Positions 23,301 through 35,167 of a DNA stretch of 64,000 nt are shown piece by piece. Source of the DNA: Paraspadella gotoi (taxonomy: Eukaryota > Chaetognatha); contig CM119271.1 of the NCBI GenBank assembly GCA_051294375.1, positions 14,886,770 to 14,950,769 of the forward strand, written 5' to 3'. The notes under the pieces are model-generated. The model ran no database searches, was not told where the DNA came from, and was given only the letters and a program-made list of their open reading frames with translations. A program made the position numbers and the translations under genes. Position 1 is the stretch's first letter. Every line of letters begins with the position of its first letter.

Positions 23301-26300
23301 CTCCGGTAAACCAACCAAGGTCATTCTCTCGTCTCCTAGGTGACGCGGACGCAATCTCTCGTCGACGTCGTCTGGCAGGACGGATCTGTCGAATACGAAA
23401 TCCCCTCGACTCAACTCTACCCCATTCACCATCTCGACGAACAAGAGTATTTCCCCGGAGATTTCTGCGCCAAAGGTGAGTCGGTGATCGAAAGCCGATG
23501 TTGAGAGGCTTTTTGGAAATAATTTCGATGTTTGTTTAGATTGGAATTTATTGTATATCGAAAGAGTTATACATTAGATCAAAATATTAACTCAGGCGAA
23601 AGCACGGTGGCCGACGTTTACGGCGTTGTGCAGCGCGGAGATCATCGCGAACGAACCTGTCGAGTCCGCTGGTTCAAACCTTACCACCCGGGTCAGGGTC
23701 AGACCTCGCCAACTTACCTCGAGGATGAGGAATGCTCCGTCTACGATCTCAAAGATCACTCGGGTGAGACTCCTTCGCTTTTCTATTCTCACAGCATGAG
23801 AGATTCTATTTATATCTTTTTAGGCGACTAATTACTATTTACCCCATTTCCTCTTAGACTTCGGCTACCGGCCCGGATCTCTGGTCATTCGTATCTCCGG
23901 ATTCGATACGGACAACGACGCTTCCGTGGGTCAGGTGGTGGAGATCCTCATGGACGGACGCCTCAAGGTCACGTGGTCCAACGGTCGATCCTCCTTCTGT
24001 TTCCCTCAAGACTTGTTCCTCTGCAGCGACGACTTTTACTCCGTCTTCGGCGACGGATCGGGTGAGTTTAAAGAGGGTGAGATCTGAGGTGCGATGCGTT
24101 TTCTGTCTCGTCAATTTCATTTTTCTTTGTCTCAGACGACGAATGGGAAGAAGAAGATGAAGAGAATGATGATGAAGAAGAAGACGACGACGACGACAAC
24201 GAAGTGAGCGATCAAAGCTGGGAGACGGAAAGCGAGGATTCTGATTGGGAACGAGAGGAGCTGACGACGGAGGAGGAGGCCGCTTCGCGTCGAGAGAAGG
24301 CAGACTTGGGTGAGGAGGAGGAGGAGGCGGCGGCGGCCGAGACGAGCCGCGCCCTCTATCCTTACTTTCCGTCCCCTTTTCGTTTCTTTTCTCTGGTTTT
24401 CTTCACTCTCGTCGATTGGCTGAGGGACTCTGGTGAGGAAGGAGGAGGGGCTTCGCCGTTAATGGGGGCGACCTCCAGACGTAGACGTTTCGGCGGAAAT
24501 ATAAGGGGATGGACATATTATTATGCAAATATAAAATGAGATTGTATAATGTATATACTCAATCTCACGTTACATTAAATATAATAATAAGTTCATCTCT
24601 TATAACTTCCGGTTTTTGATCGTTGCTTCTTCGTTTTCGTCATTTGGCGACGAATCGATTCGATATATAGTTTTCAACTTGTGCCGGATTGACTCGGCTT
24701 TTACATTTGATTTTTTTTTTTCGTAATATCGGAGATTTGCTTGGGTTTAGCTAAGTTTTTTTATTGTCTAAAGTTATGTATTTGAATTATGATTGAAATG
24801 GTTTCTGGGCCATTAACATTAGGCCTCGATCGATTTGTATTTTTGGGTTTTCCGTAACTTTCAAGTGAAATAGTTGGAAGTTTTTATTAATTCGAGGTTC
24901 ATATTCAAATTGAATTTACGAGTTTTTTTTTTATTTAATTTTTTTCTTTTTTAATCTATAAAATAGAATTTCTTGATATACCGTTTGCACCGTCGGACAG
25001 ATTTTCGTTTTAATTTCAATCTCAAGGAGAGATTCGTTGCGATTTACGATTTTCAGATTGTTTATGGGTATTAGGTTAAATTTTTATTAGGGTCTTCGTA
25101 AGTTCTCGTTTCCCTTTTCTCGGCACTTTTTAGTTAATATTTAGTTAAAATTGATAACAAGTAGCAATATGGCTTCGTGGTCTTTCCCCCCCGATCTCTC
25201 TCTTGTTCTTTTCTTTTCATTTTCTCCTCTCCTTCCCCCCCCCCAATCTCTTAGCGAAAGCCATCCGCGCTTCTCTCCGCGAGATGGTGAAGACCAACCC
25301 CGAAATCACGGTGGAATGCGTCGGCGCCGGCGACGCTCTGGAGGTCGAAGAAGACGTCGAGGAGACCGTCGACGACGCCGGCACGGAATTTTCGATGCTC
25401 CCGTCCACTCGACACAAACTCGTCGACGCCCTCAAGAAGGGGAAGGCCTCGCTCAAACGCCTCGACCAGATATTCAGCGAAAGAGCGGCGAGACTTCATA
25501 CGCAGGAGATGCCCGGTATGGGTCGCTCCAGAGACCAAACCGATTTTTAGAGAGTATAGGATGTAAAGAATAAAGATAAGAGAAAATAATTTTAATGATA
25601 ATTTTTATATAATTGAATTTATTTATAAAAAGAGATTTTCTTCTTCGCCCAGGCGTCGAAGTCTCCTTCGTCTTCAAGGAGATCCTCCACGTGTTCAACT
25701 GCTGCCGCGACATGGATCGCCTCATGGAGACTTCCTTCTTCAACGAGACTCTCTTCGACGGACACTTGGCCGAAATCCGGAAGCGACTCCGTCAGCTCAA
25801 ACAGGACAAGATCGCTTCCCGAGTCCTCGCGCGTCTCGAGATTCAGGTCTTGAATTTGGAATTTTTGATTTACGTCATTTTTTTTGGTTTCTCTTGATTA
25901 CACATTGTAGTATTAAATTGTAGTCGTATTAAGTTAGTCTTTTCAAATCAAAATACCAAAGCAGGGCGGCGCGGTGCCGAGTCAAAAAAAGCCGGAAGTT
26001 AACGAAACTGGCGGCGAATCGGGGGACGCGACGTCGGAATCTTCCGCCGCTCCCGTCGTCGTCCCCGCCAATCCCAAAGACCCTGCCGATTCTGAAGCCC
26101 AGACGCAGACCGATCACAACGCCTCCGCCGAACCCGAAGTTCCCTCCGCGACAGCTTCCATCCAACTCTACCCTCCGGACGATTCTAGTCCCGAAATGAC
26201 GGAAGTGTGGACCCTTTGCTCCAAAGTCTGCTCACTCCTCACTACGAACATGTCGCAGGCGATGACCGAAATCTCCAAGCGAGTCGATGATCAGAAGTGT

Positions 26301-27884
26301 GACGACGACGACGACGAGGACGACGCCTCTGCCGTTGCAAGCCCCGATGGCGATATTTCTGCCGCCGGAAGCGCTGACGCCGACGCTTCGGCCGCCTCGG
26401 CCGCCGGTAGCGAAGCCGCCGAATCGCCGGCCGAGAATCCCGTCGACGATCTCGTCGCCGACAACGACGTGTCCGATTCTGGTCTGACAGAAGCGACCCC
26501 TCCCCCGGCGCTCGCCGACATCGAAGCCTTCCGCACCCTCGAACACGCGCCCGAGACGCACATCTTTCACGCCAAGCCGACCGTGCCTCTCGATCAACGA
26601 TCATTCGGCGCCGCCGTTAGGAAAGACTTGAAGCTCCTTTCTACCTCCTTGCCCGACGGCATTTTCGTCAGGTGGTGTTTGTAGAAATTTATGAAGTTAT
26701 TAACCGAGTATTAATGAGTTAAGTTATACACATACTTAGTTATAAAAATGTTTTTAATTGGTCAAATTTGGCGACGTGAATAATTGAGATGAGGAGACAG
26801 GGTTAAACGAAGATACGAGGTCAATGTGGGTCATGTCTCTGGCCATTGTGGTAACCGGTGGTTGATTAGCCACTGACCTTGCGCTGAGGACAACTTTCGG
26901 CCAACTTTCGGCTATAAAAGTTTTATTATTGTTAATGTTAAACTCTTTGTACAATGTACAACATTAAATAATACAGTAGATTAAGATATCTTTATACTAC
27001 AATTTGCTTATCACGTTTTCTTAAACTAAATGTATTACTTATAAATTTGGTTGTCAACTCTCCTTTCCCCCCAGATCCTTCGAAGATCGCATGGATCTCT
27101 TCAGCTTCTTAATCGTAGGACCCTCCAAAACCCCCTACGAGGACGGCCTCTTCCTCTTCGACGCCCAACTGCCCCTCGACTACCCCAAGTCGCCGCCGAT
27201 CTTCCACTACGTCTCATATTGCAGCGAGAGACTCAACCCGAATCTCTACGAGGACGGAAAAGTCTGCGTTTCTTTGTTGGGTGAATATATTTCGCCATTT
27301 TCTCCTTTTCCAAAGAAATTATTATATTTTCCTCACTCTCTCTCCCCAACCCAGGCACATGGAACGGCAAAGGCAACGAAGTCTGGAACAGCCGGTCCAG
27401 TCTCCTCCAAGTTCTCGTCTCCATTCAGGGACTAATCCTCGTCGCTGAGCCTTACTACAACGAGGCCGGCTACGAGCGCCAGAAAGGGAGCCAGATCGGC
27501 GCAGAGAACTCGCGCATGTACAACGAGATGGCCGTCCTTAAAATGGCTCAGCACATGGCCAAGATGGGGCGGGAGTCGCTTTGGCGAGAGGAAGTTGGGT
27601 CAGAGGTCGTGGAGGGCGGAGTGTGGTCCGAAGTCATTTCCCACCATTTGAGGATCAACGGGAAGAGGGTGCTGAGGCGCTACGAGGCCTTGCTGGACGA
27701 AGAGAGGCCAGTCGGCGGCCCCGCGGGGGAAAAGGAGACCGGCTCCGTGGAGAGTCGGCCTTCGCTCGGGTATTCCCTCTTGCCCGCCTCCAAAGGATTC
27801 AAGCTCTCGCTCAAACTCGCCGTCAATTCTCTGTCGGAAGTCATCGCCAAATCGACGGCGGAGATTGAGTCGCCTGCTCGATAA
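20326..27884 (+). CDS. UBE2O: UBE2O, E2/E3 hybrid ubiquitin-conjugating enzyme
   Basis: Very large E2 that works as a combined E2/E3; in vertebrates it targets orphan ribosomal proteins and AMPK. Fifteen exons: 20326-20570, 20847-21051, 21766-21882, 21989-22144, 22300-22486, 22649-23250, 23340-23475, 23596-23763, 23858-24061, 24136-24309, 25255-25515, 25653-25846, 25965-26671, 27075-27280, 27355-27884. Phases all agree, about 1363 aa (human about 1290). Conserved regions 1 and 2 are clear ([56 protein letters not shown]). The UBC domain has [15 protein letters not shown] and active-site Cys near residue 1183 in [11 protein letters not shown], with PYYNEAGYE after it. Acidic Asp/Glu tracts are extended in exons 1, 6, 10 and 13. 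The start at 20326 gives [14 protein letters not shown], matching the family N terminus. Confidence 0.97.
20695..20830 (+). repeat. Dispersed repeat family 1, copy B
   Basis: In UBE2O intron 1. Its reverse complement reads caaccgatatgaaagttatc, then taagctatcttgcccctgaa and a ctcccagagtacctggcttc block. It shares these blocks with copies A and C. Confidence 0.75.
22500..22615 (+). repeat. Hairpin/short-repeat element, second copy of gap-edge sequence
   Basis: In UBE2O intron 5: ctttatggaatattgattct, then repeated tatatc, then atatcggtccgc, a spacer, and gcggaccgatat as an exact inverted repeat. The same opening sequence borders the N gap at 10745. Confidence 0.75.
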
Positions 27885-27915
27885 CCCTATCGATGATACC
27901 GGCCTCCCCACTCGG

Positions 27916-27950
<35 letters not shown>

Positions 27951-28812
27951 TTCATTTGTTTTGTAAAAAAATGAAAAACGTTGCCCCAAGTCGTAGCTTG
28001 TTTTTATTATATCTTTTTTTCTTCGTGTCTCTTCGGAATATAAAACTTACTTGACAATTTTTGCCTCCGATGCCACCAAACGCTTGATTTATTTTTTTTT
28101 ATGAAGTATTCAAATACAGCATAGACTCACGTATGCTACATTTTCGTGTCGGACCGTCCGTATCTTTTGATGGTCATTGGAGTCTAATTTTTGTGCTAAT
28201 TTATTGGGCTAAGGATTTTAAAACCCAATGAGACGGAATAACAATCTCTCTCTCTCTCTCTGACTTATGTAGGATCGAACAATGTTAAGAAGCCGATATG
28301 TCGCTCTTACTACGTGTTTTTATAATCGAACTTTTGAATTTGATGTAGGCTTTTAAAAGGTGAGATGCTTTGAAAAAAGCTTTCCACTCGCTTATATGCA
28401 CATTACAAAATCAACATGCAACATATGGGATATTTTTAATGTATGCATATAATTTGTATCATCTGTAGCCATTTTGTGCGGTTTATGAAATTGGTACTAC
28501 CAATATATTTAAATATATTCATATGTCTATTGCTATATACCTTCTGAGGCCTTGGAGTCCCTTAAATCCTAAGCCGATGGAATCACTGACGCTGGCGACG
28601 TTTGTGTAGCAATCACTAATATATTTGTTAATATTCCTACTTTTTCTTCGCTCGATTTTGTTATTGTTCTGCTTTTTTTTTTTCTTAAAAGCAGACTTTT
28701 TTAGTCACTAATTAGAAAAAATAACTATCTATAATTTATTACATCTTTAATTTATAGCAATTACCAAAAGTCGAATCTATTTTAAAAGAGGCTTTTGCAT
28801 AAGATATTTGAG

Positions 28813-29122
28813 TTCATGGGAACTGAAAAAAAATCTGGCACAGAAAATGAATAACGGATTCATTTGAAAATCAGTCGCTTTACACAATAGAAGCAATGAA
28901 TGAAAACAATTCCAAATGACGATGGTGATTTGGCAAAGGTGCTAATGCCTCAACAATTTACATTACCAATCCTGCTATGCTAAGCGAGAAGAATCCATCA
29001 AGTATTAGTAAGTTTGATAAAGCTACCAAATTCGTTTTTGAAAAATAAATATTCTAATACTGAAAAGATTTTGATTCTTGTTCAGATATCATACTAATCT
29101 GTGCCAGATTTTTTAGTGAACT
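28813..29122. mobile_element. Small MITE-like inverted-repeat element
   Basis: The left end, gaaaaaaaatctggcacaga, pairs with the right end, tctgtgccagattttttag; gagttca outside the left end matches tgaacttc outside the right. It is about 300 bp, has no ORF, and no target duplication was determined. Confidence 0.55.
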
Positions 29123-29380
29123 TCAAACGGGTCCTTTCTCTTTTTTGGTGTCAAATTGTAGTAAAGGAAATAAAGGAATTCATCGTTAATCTTCATTACT
29201 TCCTTTTAATTCCACGTTAAAAATCGGGAAATAAAACAGTCGCTAAGTTTTCAAATTTCTTTCCCACCCCGACGCTTCTTTACGTGTTTTACCTCCTGAA
29301 CCAGGAAGCTCATTTTTAACAAAAAACTACGAATCTTTTTTTTTTTCTATACTCAAAATTCACTTTTAAAATTTGACAGA

Positions 29381-29440
29381 TAAATAATTAAGACGATAGA
29401 CAAAAAAAAATAAATAATTAAGACGATAGACAAAAAAAAA
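29381..29440 (+). repeat. 29-bp tandem duplication in the presumed 5' UTR
   Basis: taattaagacgatagac followed by an A run occurs twice in tandem, ending about 20 bp before the ATG at 29462. Confidence 0.9.
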
Positions 29441-29461
29441 AAGAAACATAAGAACATCGCG

Positions 29462-30637
29462 ATGACGACCTGCGAATCGACGACGACGACGGCGGACGAT
29501 CGTCTCCGGTCCGAATGCGTTTCGTCGTCGCCGTTGACGAACCTTTCCGAGACGACGACGACGAACTCCTCGTCAACGTCGGTCCCCAACTCGATGCCTT
29601 CGAACTCGACGCAGCCGATGGCGGCGACGACGACCCCAACCAACTCGTCGTCGACGTCTTCGATCTCTCTCCCGCCGCCAGGGAACTCAACTCCGCCGTC
29701 CAACTCTTCCCCGCCCCTCCTCCCTGACTTGGCAAGTTCGCCATCCTCCTCCTCCTCCCAACCCTCCCCTGACTCTACCTCCTCCCTTCCTCCTCCAACT
29801 CATCCTCATCCTCATCCTCCAACTCATCCTCCCAAACTCGCCTCCGTTTTCCCCGTCATCCCCGACGACGACGAAGACGATCGAGCCGACGCCGCCGCCG
29901 CCGCTGCGGCCGCCGGGTTCGAGTGTCACATCTGCTTGGACATCGCCAAGGACGCCGTCGTCTCCATGTGCGGTCATCTCTTCTGTTGGCCCTGTCTCCA
30001 TCAATGGCTGGAGACGCGGCCCACGGTCCAACTCTGCCCAGTCTGCAAGGCGGGCATCAGCAAGGACAAAGTCGTTCCGCTCTACGGGAGAGGAGGCAAC
30101 GGGGAGCAAAAGGATCCGCGAACGAAGCCGCCGCCGCCGCGCCCGCAGGGTAAGTTAATCAAAACCTTAGTGATGCAATGGGCTAACACTTCATCTCGAG
30201 TTCTAGTAGCCCTGGTCGGAACAGTCCTTGCAAAAAAGCGACAGGCCGGAAAGCAAGACAACTGGGCACACCAAGTGTGGCCGCTGTTCGCGCCTTAAGA
30301 GGTCCACGGCCCTCTCCCCTCTTTCCCTTTATAAATATAATATTTTGTGATTGAAATCCCCAAAGGCCACCGTTCGGAGCCCGACTCCTCCTCTAACCTG
30401 GGTCACGGCGGAGCCTTCGGCGGTTGGCCCGGGATGATCTTCGGGGACGGTGGATCTCACCTCTCCTTCGGCATTGGCGCTTTTCCCTTCGCCTTTTTCG
30501 CATCCGCCTTGCATCTGCACGACGGTCGGCCGCCACCTCCTGCACCTGGCACTCCCCAGTGGGAAGAGGAACGATTCTTGACTCACATCTTCGTCGTCGT
30601 CGCCGCGCTCTTCGCCGTTTGGCTCTTGATGATTTGA
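29462..30637 (+). CDS. RNF185: RNF5/RNF185-type membrane RING E3 ubiquitin ligase
   Basis: ER-membrane E3 ligase of the ERAD branch represented by RNF5 and RNF185. Two exons, 29462-30149 and 30366-30637, phase 1, giving 319 aa. The C3HC4 RING begins [20 protein letters not shown] and continues [15 protein letters not shown] then [21 protein letters not shown], very close to human RNF185. Exon 2 gives [20 protein letters not shown] and a C-terminal hydrophobic segment, [15 protein letters not shown], the two membrane segments expected for the family. The human proteins are about 180-190 aa; here about 150 Ser/Thr/Pro-rich residues, including [11 protein letters not shown]-like repeats and an Ala run, precede the RING. 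The ATG is the first in frame. RNF5 versus RNF185 cannot be separated in an invertebrate. Confidence 0.93.
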
Positions 30638-30984
30638 GAGACATGGGTGTGGGGGGGGGAAAGAGGGGCAGGGCATTAAAAGTAGACATAGCGGGAAGAA
30701 AGCGATTCATAGATAGAAAAAGTTAGTGGCAGCTTTTTACCGTCGTCTGTATTATTATCTTGTATTTAATTAAAATTTTTTTTCTCTCCTTTTTTCAAGT
30801 GGGGGGATTCAAATTTATCCCCCTTTTTGTTTTCTAGCTACGAGAGTAAAGAAACAAATAAACAAACAAACGAATTCTTTGTCCCTACTTGAATCGGTAG
30901 ATCTTCGCCCGATTCTCTGTTGAATTCATAATTTTCAGAGACAGAGAAGGAGAGGAAAAAGAGAGAGAGAGAGAGACGGAGACA
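30638..30984. other. Short intergenic spacer
   Basis: Contains a G run ten bases after 30645 (RNF185-like 3' UTR) and a GA tract just before the next ATG. Nothing coding was seen. Confidence 0.5.
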
Positions 30985-33548
30985 ATGATGGATCCTCTGT
31001 TGGATTTCGATCTCGGGATGGACCTGACGCGATACCAAACTCCCGCTCGTCGACAGCGCCTCACTTTGAAGCAGAAAGTCCAGGTGTGGAGATGAGAGTG
31101 ACATTGTTATAAATTAATAAAGACTAGTCAAGCAGTCCCGGCCGATGCACCAATGTAAGAGAGCTTAATTGCCCTAAAATAATAGTAAACTTAACTCTAG
31201 TAGTATTCCCAGTATACATACCAATTAACTTACTTGTTGAATAAGAGATGCTAACTTGCTGTGGTAGAATACTCGCTTGCTTGAAACATATAGCTAGCTT
31301 AAGGGGAGTAAAGTCATAAGCATAGATACCTTATAGAGGTAAGAAAGTCTTTATTAATAAACATATATATTATGCATCTGACATGATTAAGAACTAAGAC
31401 CAGAGAGGAAACAGAGTTAATCCTGAAGCTTTAAACTATAATTGAAATACTTAAGAGTGGGTTCCAATGAGAATCTTTATAACTTAGTTTAATTGATAAT
31501 GAATATTAATAAATGTCCCAAACTCTCTAATCAATCATTACAATCAATTGCTACACTAATGACAAAAGTGAATTCGTGAAATGAGAACATGAAATGACAC
31601 AGGAACAGAATTTATGACAAGTCAATGTCAATACGACAATATGCAAATGAGATTGATGAACTCGATCTCATTCTTGGTTGCATCAAAAGTTCCTTCCTTA
31701 TAGTGGATATTGTTTAAAGTTTAATTCATTAAATACGTTAGATTGCGACGTGTTATGTTTAAGGTGATCAACTTCATCTCCCGCGGGGGAAAGAAGGTGG
31801 AGGCGTCGAAACGGTTCGGCATCTCTTCCTCCTCAATCTCCACACTGTGGAAGGTGCGCGACTCTCTCCTCGGCCGATTCCATCGCCGCGAGAACGGCGA
31901 CTCCAAGGCCAACAAGAAGCCGCCCTTCCTTCAGCTCGAGGATCCGCTCGTCGACTGGGTTCGATCCATGAAGGCTTCCGGGATCAGCCTAACGGGTGAG
32001 TTTAGGGGTGAGGGAAAGCGAAAGTTCATCTCCAATTGTTCGGGATTTTGAAAAAAATATTTTAACTATCGAAAAAAAAATTATTTACTATGGATTTAAT
32101 TTTTCTATCTTGGTTCACGTTAATTAATAATAATTATTGATTATGTCGATTCACTTGGTGGTTCGTCCAATAATAGAATCGAACCAGGGCTTCCGGCGTA
32201 TTCTACCCGAATCGCGGATCTGATTCCATTTTCGGTTCTGATTCCATCTGCGATGATGGTTAAGATGTTTTCATGTAATGATTTTCTATGAATCAAATTT
32301 AATTCAGTTTTAGTTCCGTTTAACGAGAAAAAAAAAGATTGTAAAAACTGTTTGACTCGACCGCCACAGGGGAACACATTCGTCAACGGGCGTTGGAGAT
32401 GGCGGATAAGATGAGCATGACGGGATTTACGGCCTCCACGGGATGGCTCTCCCGCTTCAAGAAGCGAAACTACAAGCGGCTTCAACTCGAGTCTGAGGAA
32501 GAAGAGGTGTGATTGTGAATTAGCAGATGTTGAGGGATCGGGTAGGGTAGGATAGTCCAAGTATTGTTATCATCATCATCAATTCTCATTTTAAATTGTT
32601 TCAAATTTCGCTTTAGGTCTTGGCACCGCTGCCGCAAACGGAACCGGAAGCTACGCCCACCTCGAAATTGGTCAGTTCCGTTTAAAGTTGATTCATACAT
32701 GTAAGCGAGCGACTGAGGATCATAAAAAGACTTAGTTCTCATATATTATCCTCCAGGAAAAATGTCCCGCATCTAATTACGCGGCGAGGAATCCTCGATC
32801 ACAGACAACGGCCACCTCTGCCTCCTCCTCCTCCTCCCGTCGTCGACGCTTTCTCGACGAGACTGGAGTCTTCCAATTGGAAAAGTCTTTGATCGAACTG
32901 GAGATGGAACATCTCGCCAAGATGAACGCGCTGCTTCGATTCCATCGAATCGTCTTCTATTTGGAAGCCGACGACACTCTGTTCGACGGGAGCGGCGGCA
33001 GCGGCGGCGCAGATGTCGACGTCCGACTTAACGAGAGGGAGGAATTCCCGGTTAAATTGGAGAACAACTGGGATGATTTCGGCGCGGAAGTCAACGCGGT
33101 CGACGCCGCCGCGGCAGATGCCGCAGTGGCTCGAAAAGCCGCCAACATTCCCAACGCATCTTTCGACTCGTTCTTCAAGCGGAGTTCGAAGAGGAAGTCT
33201 CTCGTCGGCGAAGTAATTGAGGCGAAGAGACCGAGAGTGGCGCCGGCCACGGGTTTAGCGCCTGCGCCGTCGCGGCCCAGAGAAAAGTCAGTTATGGCCG
33301 TCGTGGAGTCGCTCCGCAAGGCGGCGGAACCGACGACTGCGGCGGCGGATAGCGAGAGCGAGGATGGCGTACGGATGTCTAGGGACAATGGAGAGCGCGA
33401 AGGAGGAGGCGGCGGCGTCGGCGGTGAAGACGGCTGCGACTCGAGGGAACCTTCGTCTCGATTGACACTCGACGAAGGCTGCGGTAGATTCGGAGATCGT
33501 CTCGGGCGGACGGACGAGAGACGTTCGACGACGCCTTCCGCCAAATGA
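30985..33548 (+). CDS. CENP-B/Tigger-type HTH DNA-binding protein without transposase domain
   Basis: Predicted DNA-binding protein derived from a pogo/Tigger transposase. Five exons: 30985-31083, 31764-31995, 32370-32506, 32617-32670, 32757-33548, phases consistent, about 437 aa. Residues 20-80 are a psq/CENP-B N-terminal HTH (RQRLTLKQKVQVINFISRGG, then ASKRFGISSSSISTLWK). Residues 95-155 fit the second, Tc5-type HTH (LEDPLVDWVRSMKASGISLT, then GFTASTGWLSRFKKR). No DDE catalytic domain follows. Instead there is a basic Ser/Arg segment, a coiled-coil-like stretch SLIELEMEHLAKMNALLRFH, and a long Ala/Ser/Gly-rich acidic tail. Five introns-split exons and intact phases argue for a host gene rather than a transposon. 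The family is related to JRK/JRKL and CENPB; I assign no orthologue. Either of two adjacent ATGs could be the start. Confidence 0.8.
31634..31680 (+). repeat. Dispersed repeat family 2, copy with hairpin
   Basis: acaatatgcaaatgagattg followed by atgaactcgatctcat forms a stem with its own second half. Lies in intron 1 of the CENP-B-type gene. Confidence 0.6.
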
Positions 33549-34258
33549 CCCGTCTCTTCTTGCAATCTCTTCTCCTGTATTTAAAACTCAGTGATTTACT
33601 TCTTCTCCACCAGATGTCACATGTCGATTAGTTTTAAAATAAAACTCATCGTTTTGTTTTGTTTTGTTGTTTTTTTTGTTTCCGGTCGGAGAGTTCCGGA
33701 ATGACACGGGTCTATATCGGACAGGACCGTCGCCAAAGATCGGTTTGCCGCATCGATGTAAATTGTATCTTTATTAATTATTATCGCGATCACTGTGATT
33801 AGCTTATTTGTTTTTTGCTGTCCTTGGACACACAGTCTCGTTTTACTTTTTATTATTTTTTTCTTCGCTGTTAAACAGGAATTAATTAAAACGAAACAAC
33901 ATCGACTTTTTCCTTTTTTCATCAACATCAACAAAACTGCACCAGTATTGTGAAAAAATTCATTTTTTTCAATATCTGACATTGTTGGAACGGAGCGTAT
34001 CAGTAATGTGATAGATGTTTTATGCGTATCCTAATATGTTATTAACATTAACCAATTACATTGTATATAAAATTATATTATTTCGTCAAACTTTAAAAAT
34101 TTTTCCCCCCTAGAAATTTTTTCCTCAATCGGCATTTGCAATATGGAGATAGCATAAAACAATTCTGTTCGATCCAAGTCTAAGATTACTATTTCCCTCC
34201 TTTCTGAATCTGGTTTTTTGTCCTTGGATTAATCTTCTTTTCTTGTTCGTTCATCTCG
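33549..34258. other. Intergenic
   Basis: AT-rich, with several T-rich runs. It presumably holds the 3' UTR of the CENP-B-type gene and the promoter of the first thioesterase. No gene was seen. Confidence 0.5.
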
Positions 34259-35167
34259 ATGTTCGCATTCATTCCGAATAAAGGATTCGGTCGTTCAACC
34301 CGAATCCTTCTCCGACGAGCCTCTTCCTCCTCCTCCTCCTCCTCCTCCTCCTCAAGTTCGAGTTGGGAGAATAAAACGTCCGACGAGAAAGATCGATGGA
34401 GAGGCCTGGAGTCCTACCGGTGGTACCTGCCTTTTCAAACGAGGTCAAAGGTAGACCTTGAGAGGTCACACCGTGATTTGGCCCATTTCCTGCACTTGGG
34501 TTCCATCACCGTCAGGATATCCATTATAAAAAAATTATAAAAAAAGAGTAGTAGAAAATCTCATACTAAGATACCAAATATTACATTAACTACCCGAAAT
34601 TCCTCATTCCAAAAAAGGACAGCGATTGTTACGGTCATGTAAACAACGCCGAGTATATGTCATACTTGGGCACCGCGATTGGAATGTTTCTCATTCGCTT
34701 TTGCGACTGCCACTTCACGTTGAACCATCCGGTTCTTACGCTCGTCGCGGATAATTCTTATCAGTTCTACAAACCTATCTGTTACCCAAACATTCAATTA
34801 GGTAACTTTTTTTTTTTTTTTTTGCATTTATTGGTCTTTCAACAGTTACCAATGAAATTGACAAACTTGTCAGTCTCTGGTATCTTACGAAATTGTTCCC
34901 ATCTCAGCTGGCTTGGCGGTGAGTCACCTTGGCAATAGTTCAATCTGCTACCAATTGGGCCTCTTTCAAATTGGCAACGAAAATGAAAACCCCGGCGGGC
35001 TAAACATTTTCGATGGCCATCGTCCTGGCGACGTCATCCTTGAAAAGTTTGATAATGACGCCTCGGGTACCGCGACTTTTGTTCACGTCGTAGTGGACAG
35101 TCGGACGATGAAGCCCACGCGGATCCCAGAAAATATGAGGATTCAATTGAGTACTATTTTTAGCTGA
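34259..35167 (+). CDS. Hotdog-fold acyl-CoA thioesterase-like protein, tandem copy 1
   Basis: Exons 34259-34450, 34618-34801, 34908-35167; 211 aa. Member of the 4-hydroxybenzoyl-CoA thioesterase (4HBT) superfamily, judged from DSDCYGHVNNAEYMSYLGTA, where D-x-x-GH-V-N-N-x-x-Y is the YbgC/FadM-type signature. LGNSSICYQLGLF and the C-terminal THVVVD-like strand follow. The N terminus is Arg/Ser-rich without acidic residues (RSTRILLRRASSSS) and looks like a mitochondrial presequence. Substrate is unknown. It has the same intron positions and phases as the two copies that follow, so the cluster arose by tandem duplication. Confidence 0.8.

Larger units (their letters stand above)
27885..29461. other. 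Intergenic between UBE2O and RNF185-like gene
   Basis: AT-rich spacer of 1.6 kb with CT microsatellites (27918-27947, 28244-28261), an inverted-repeat element at about 28813-29122, and a 29-bp tandem duplication just before the next gene. No ORF with recognisable homology was seen. Confidence 0.55.

Noticed and set aside
22659-23444. Minus-strand frames of 110-120 codons
   Set aside because: Antisense shadows of UBE2O exons 6 and 7.
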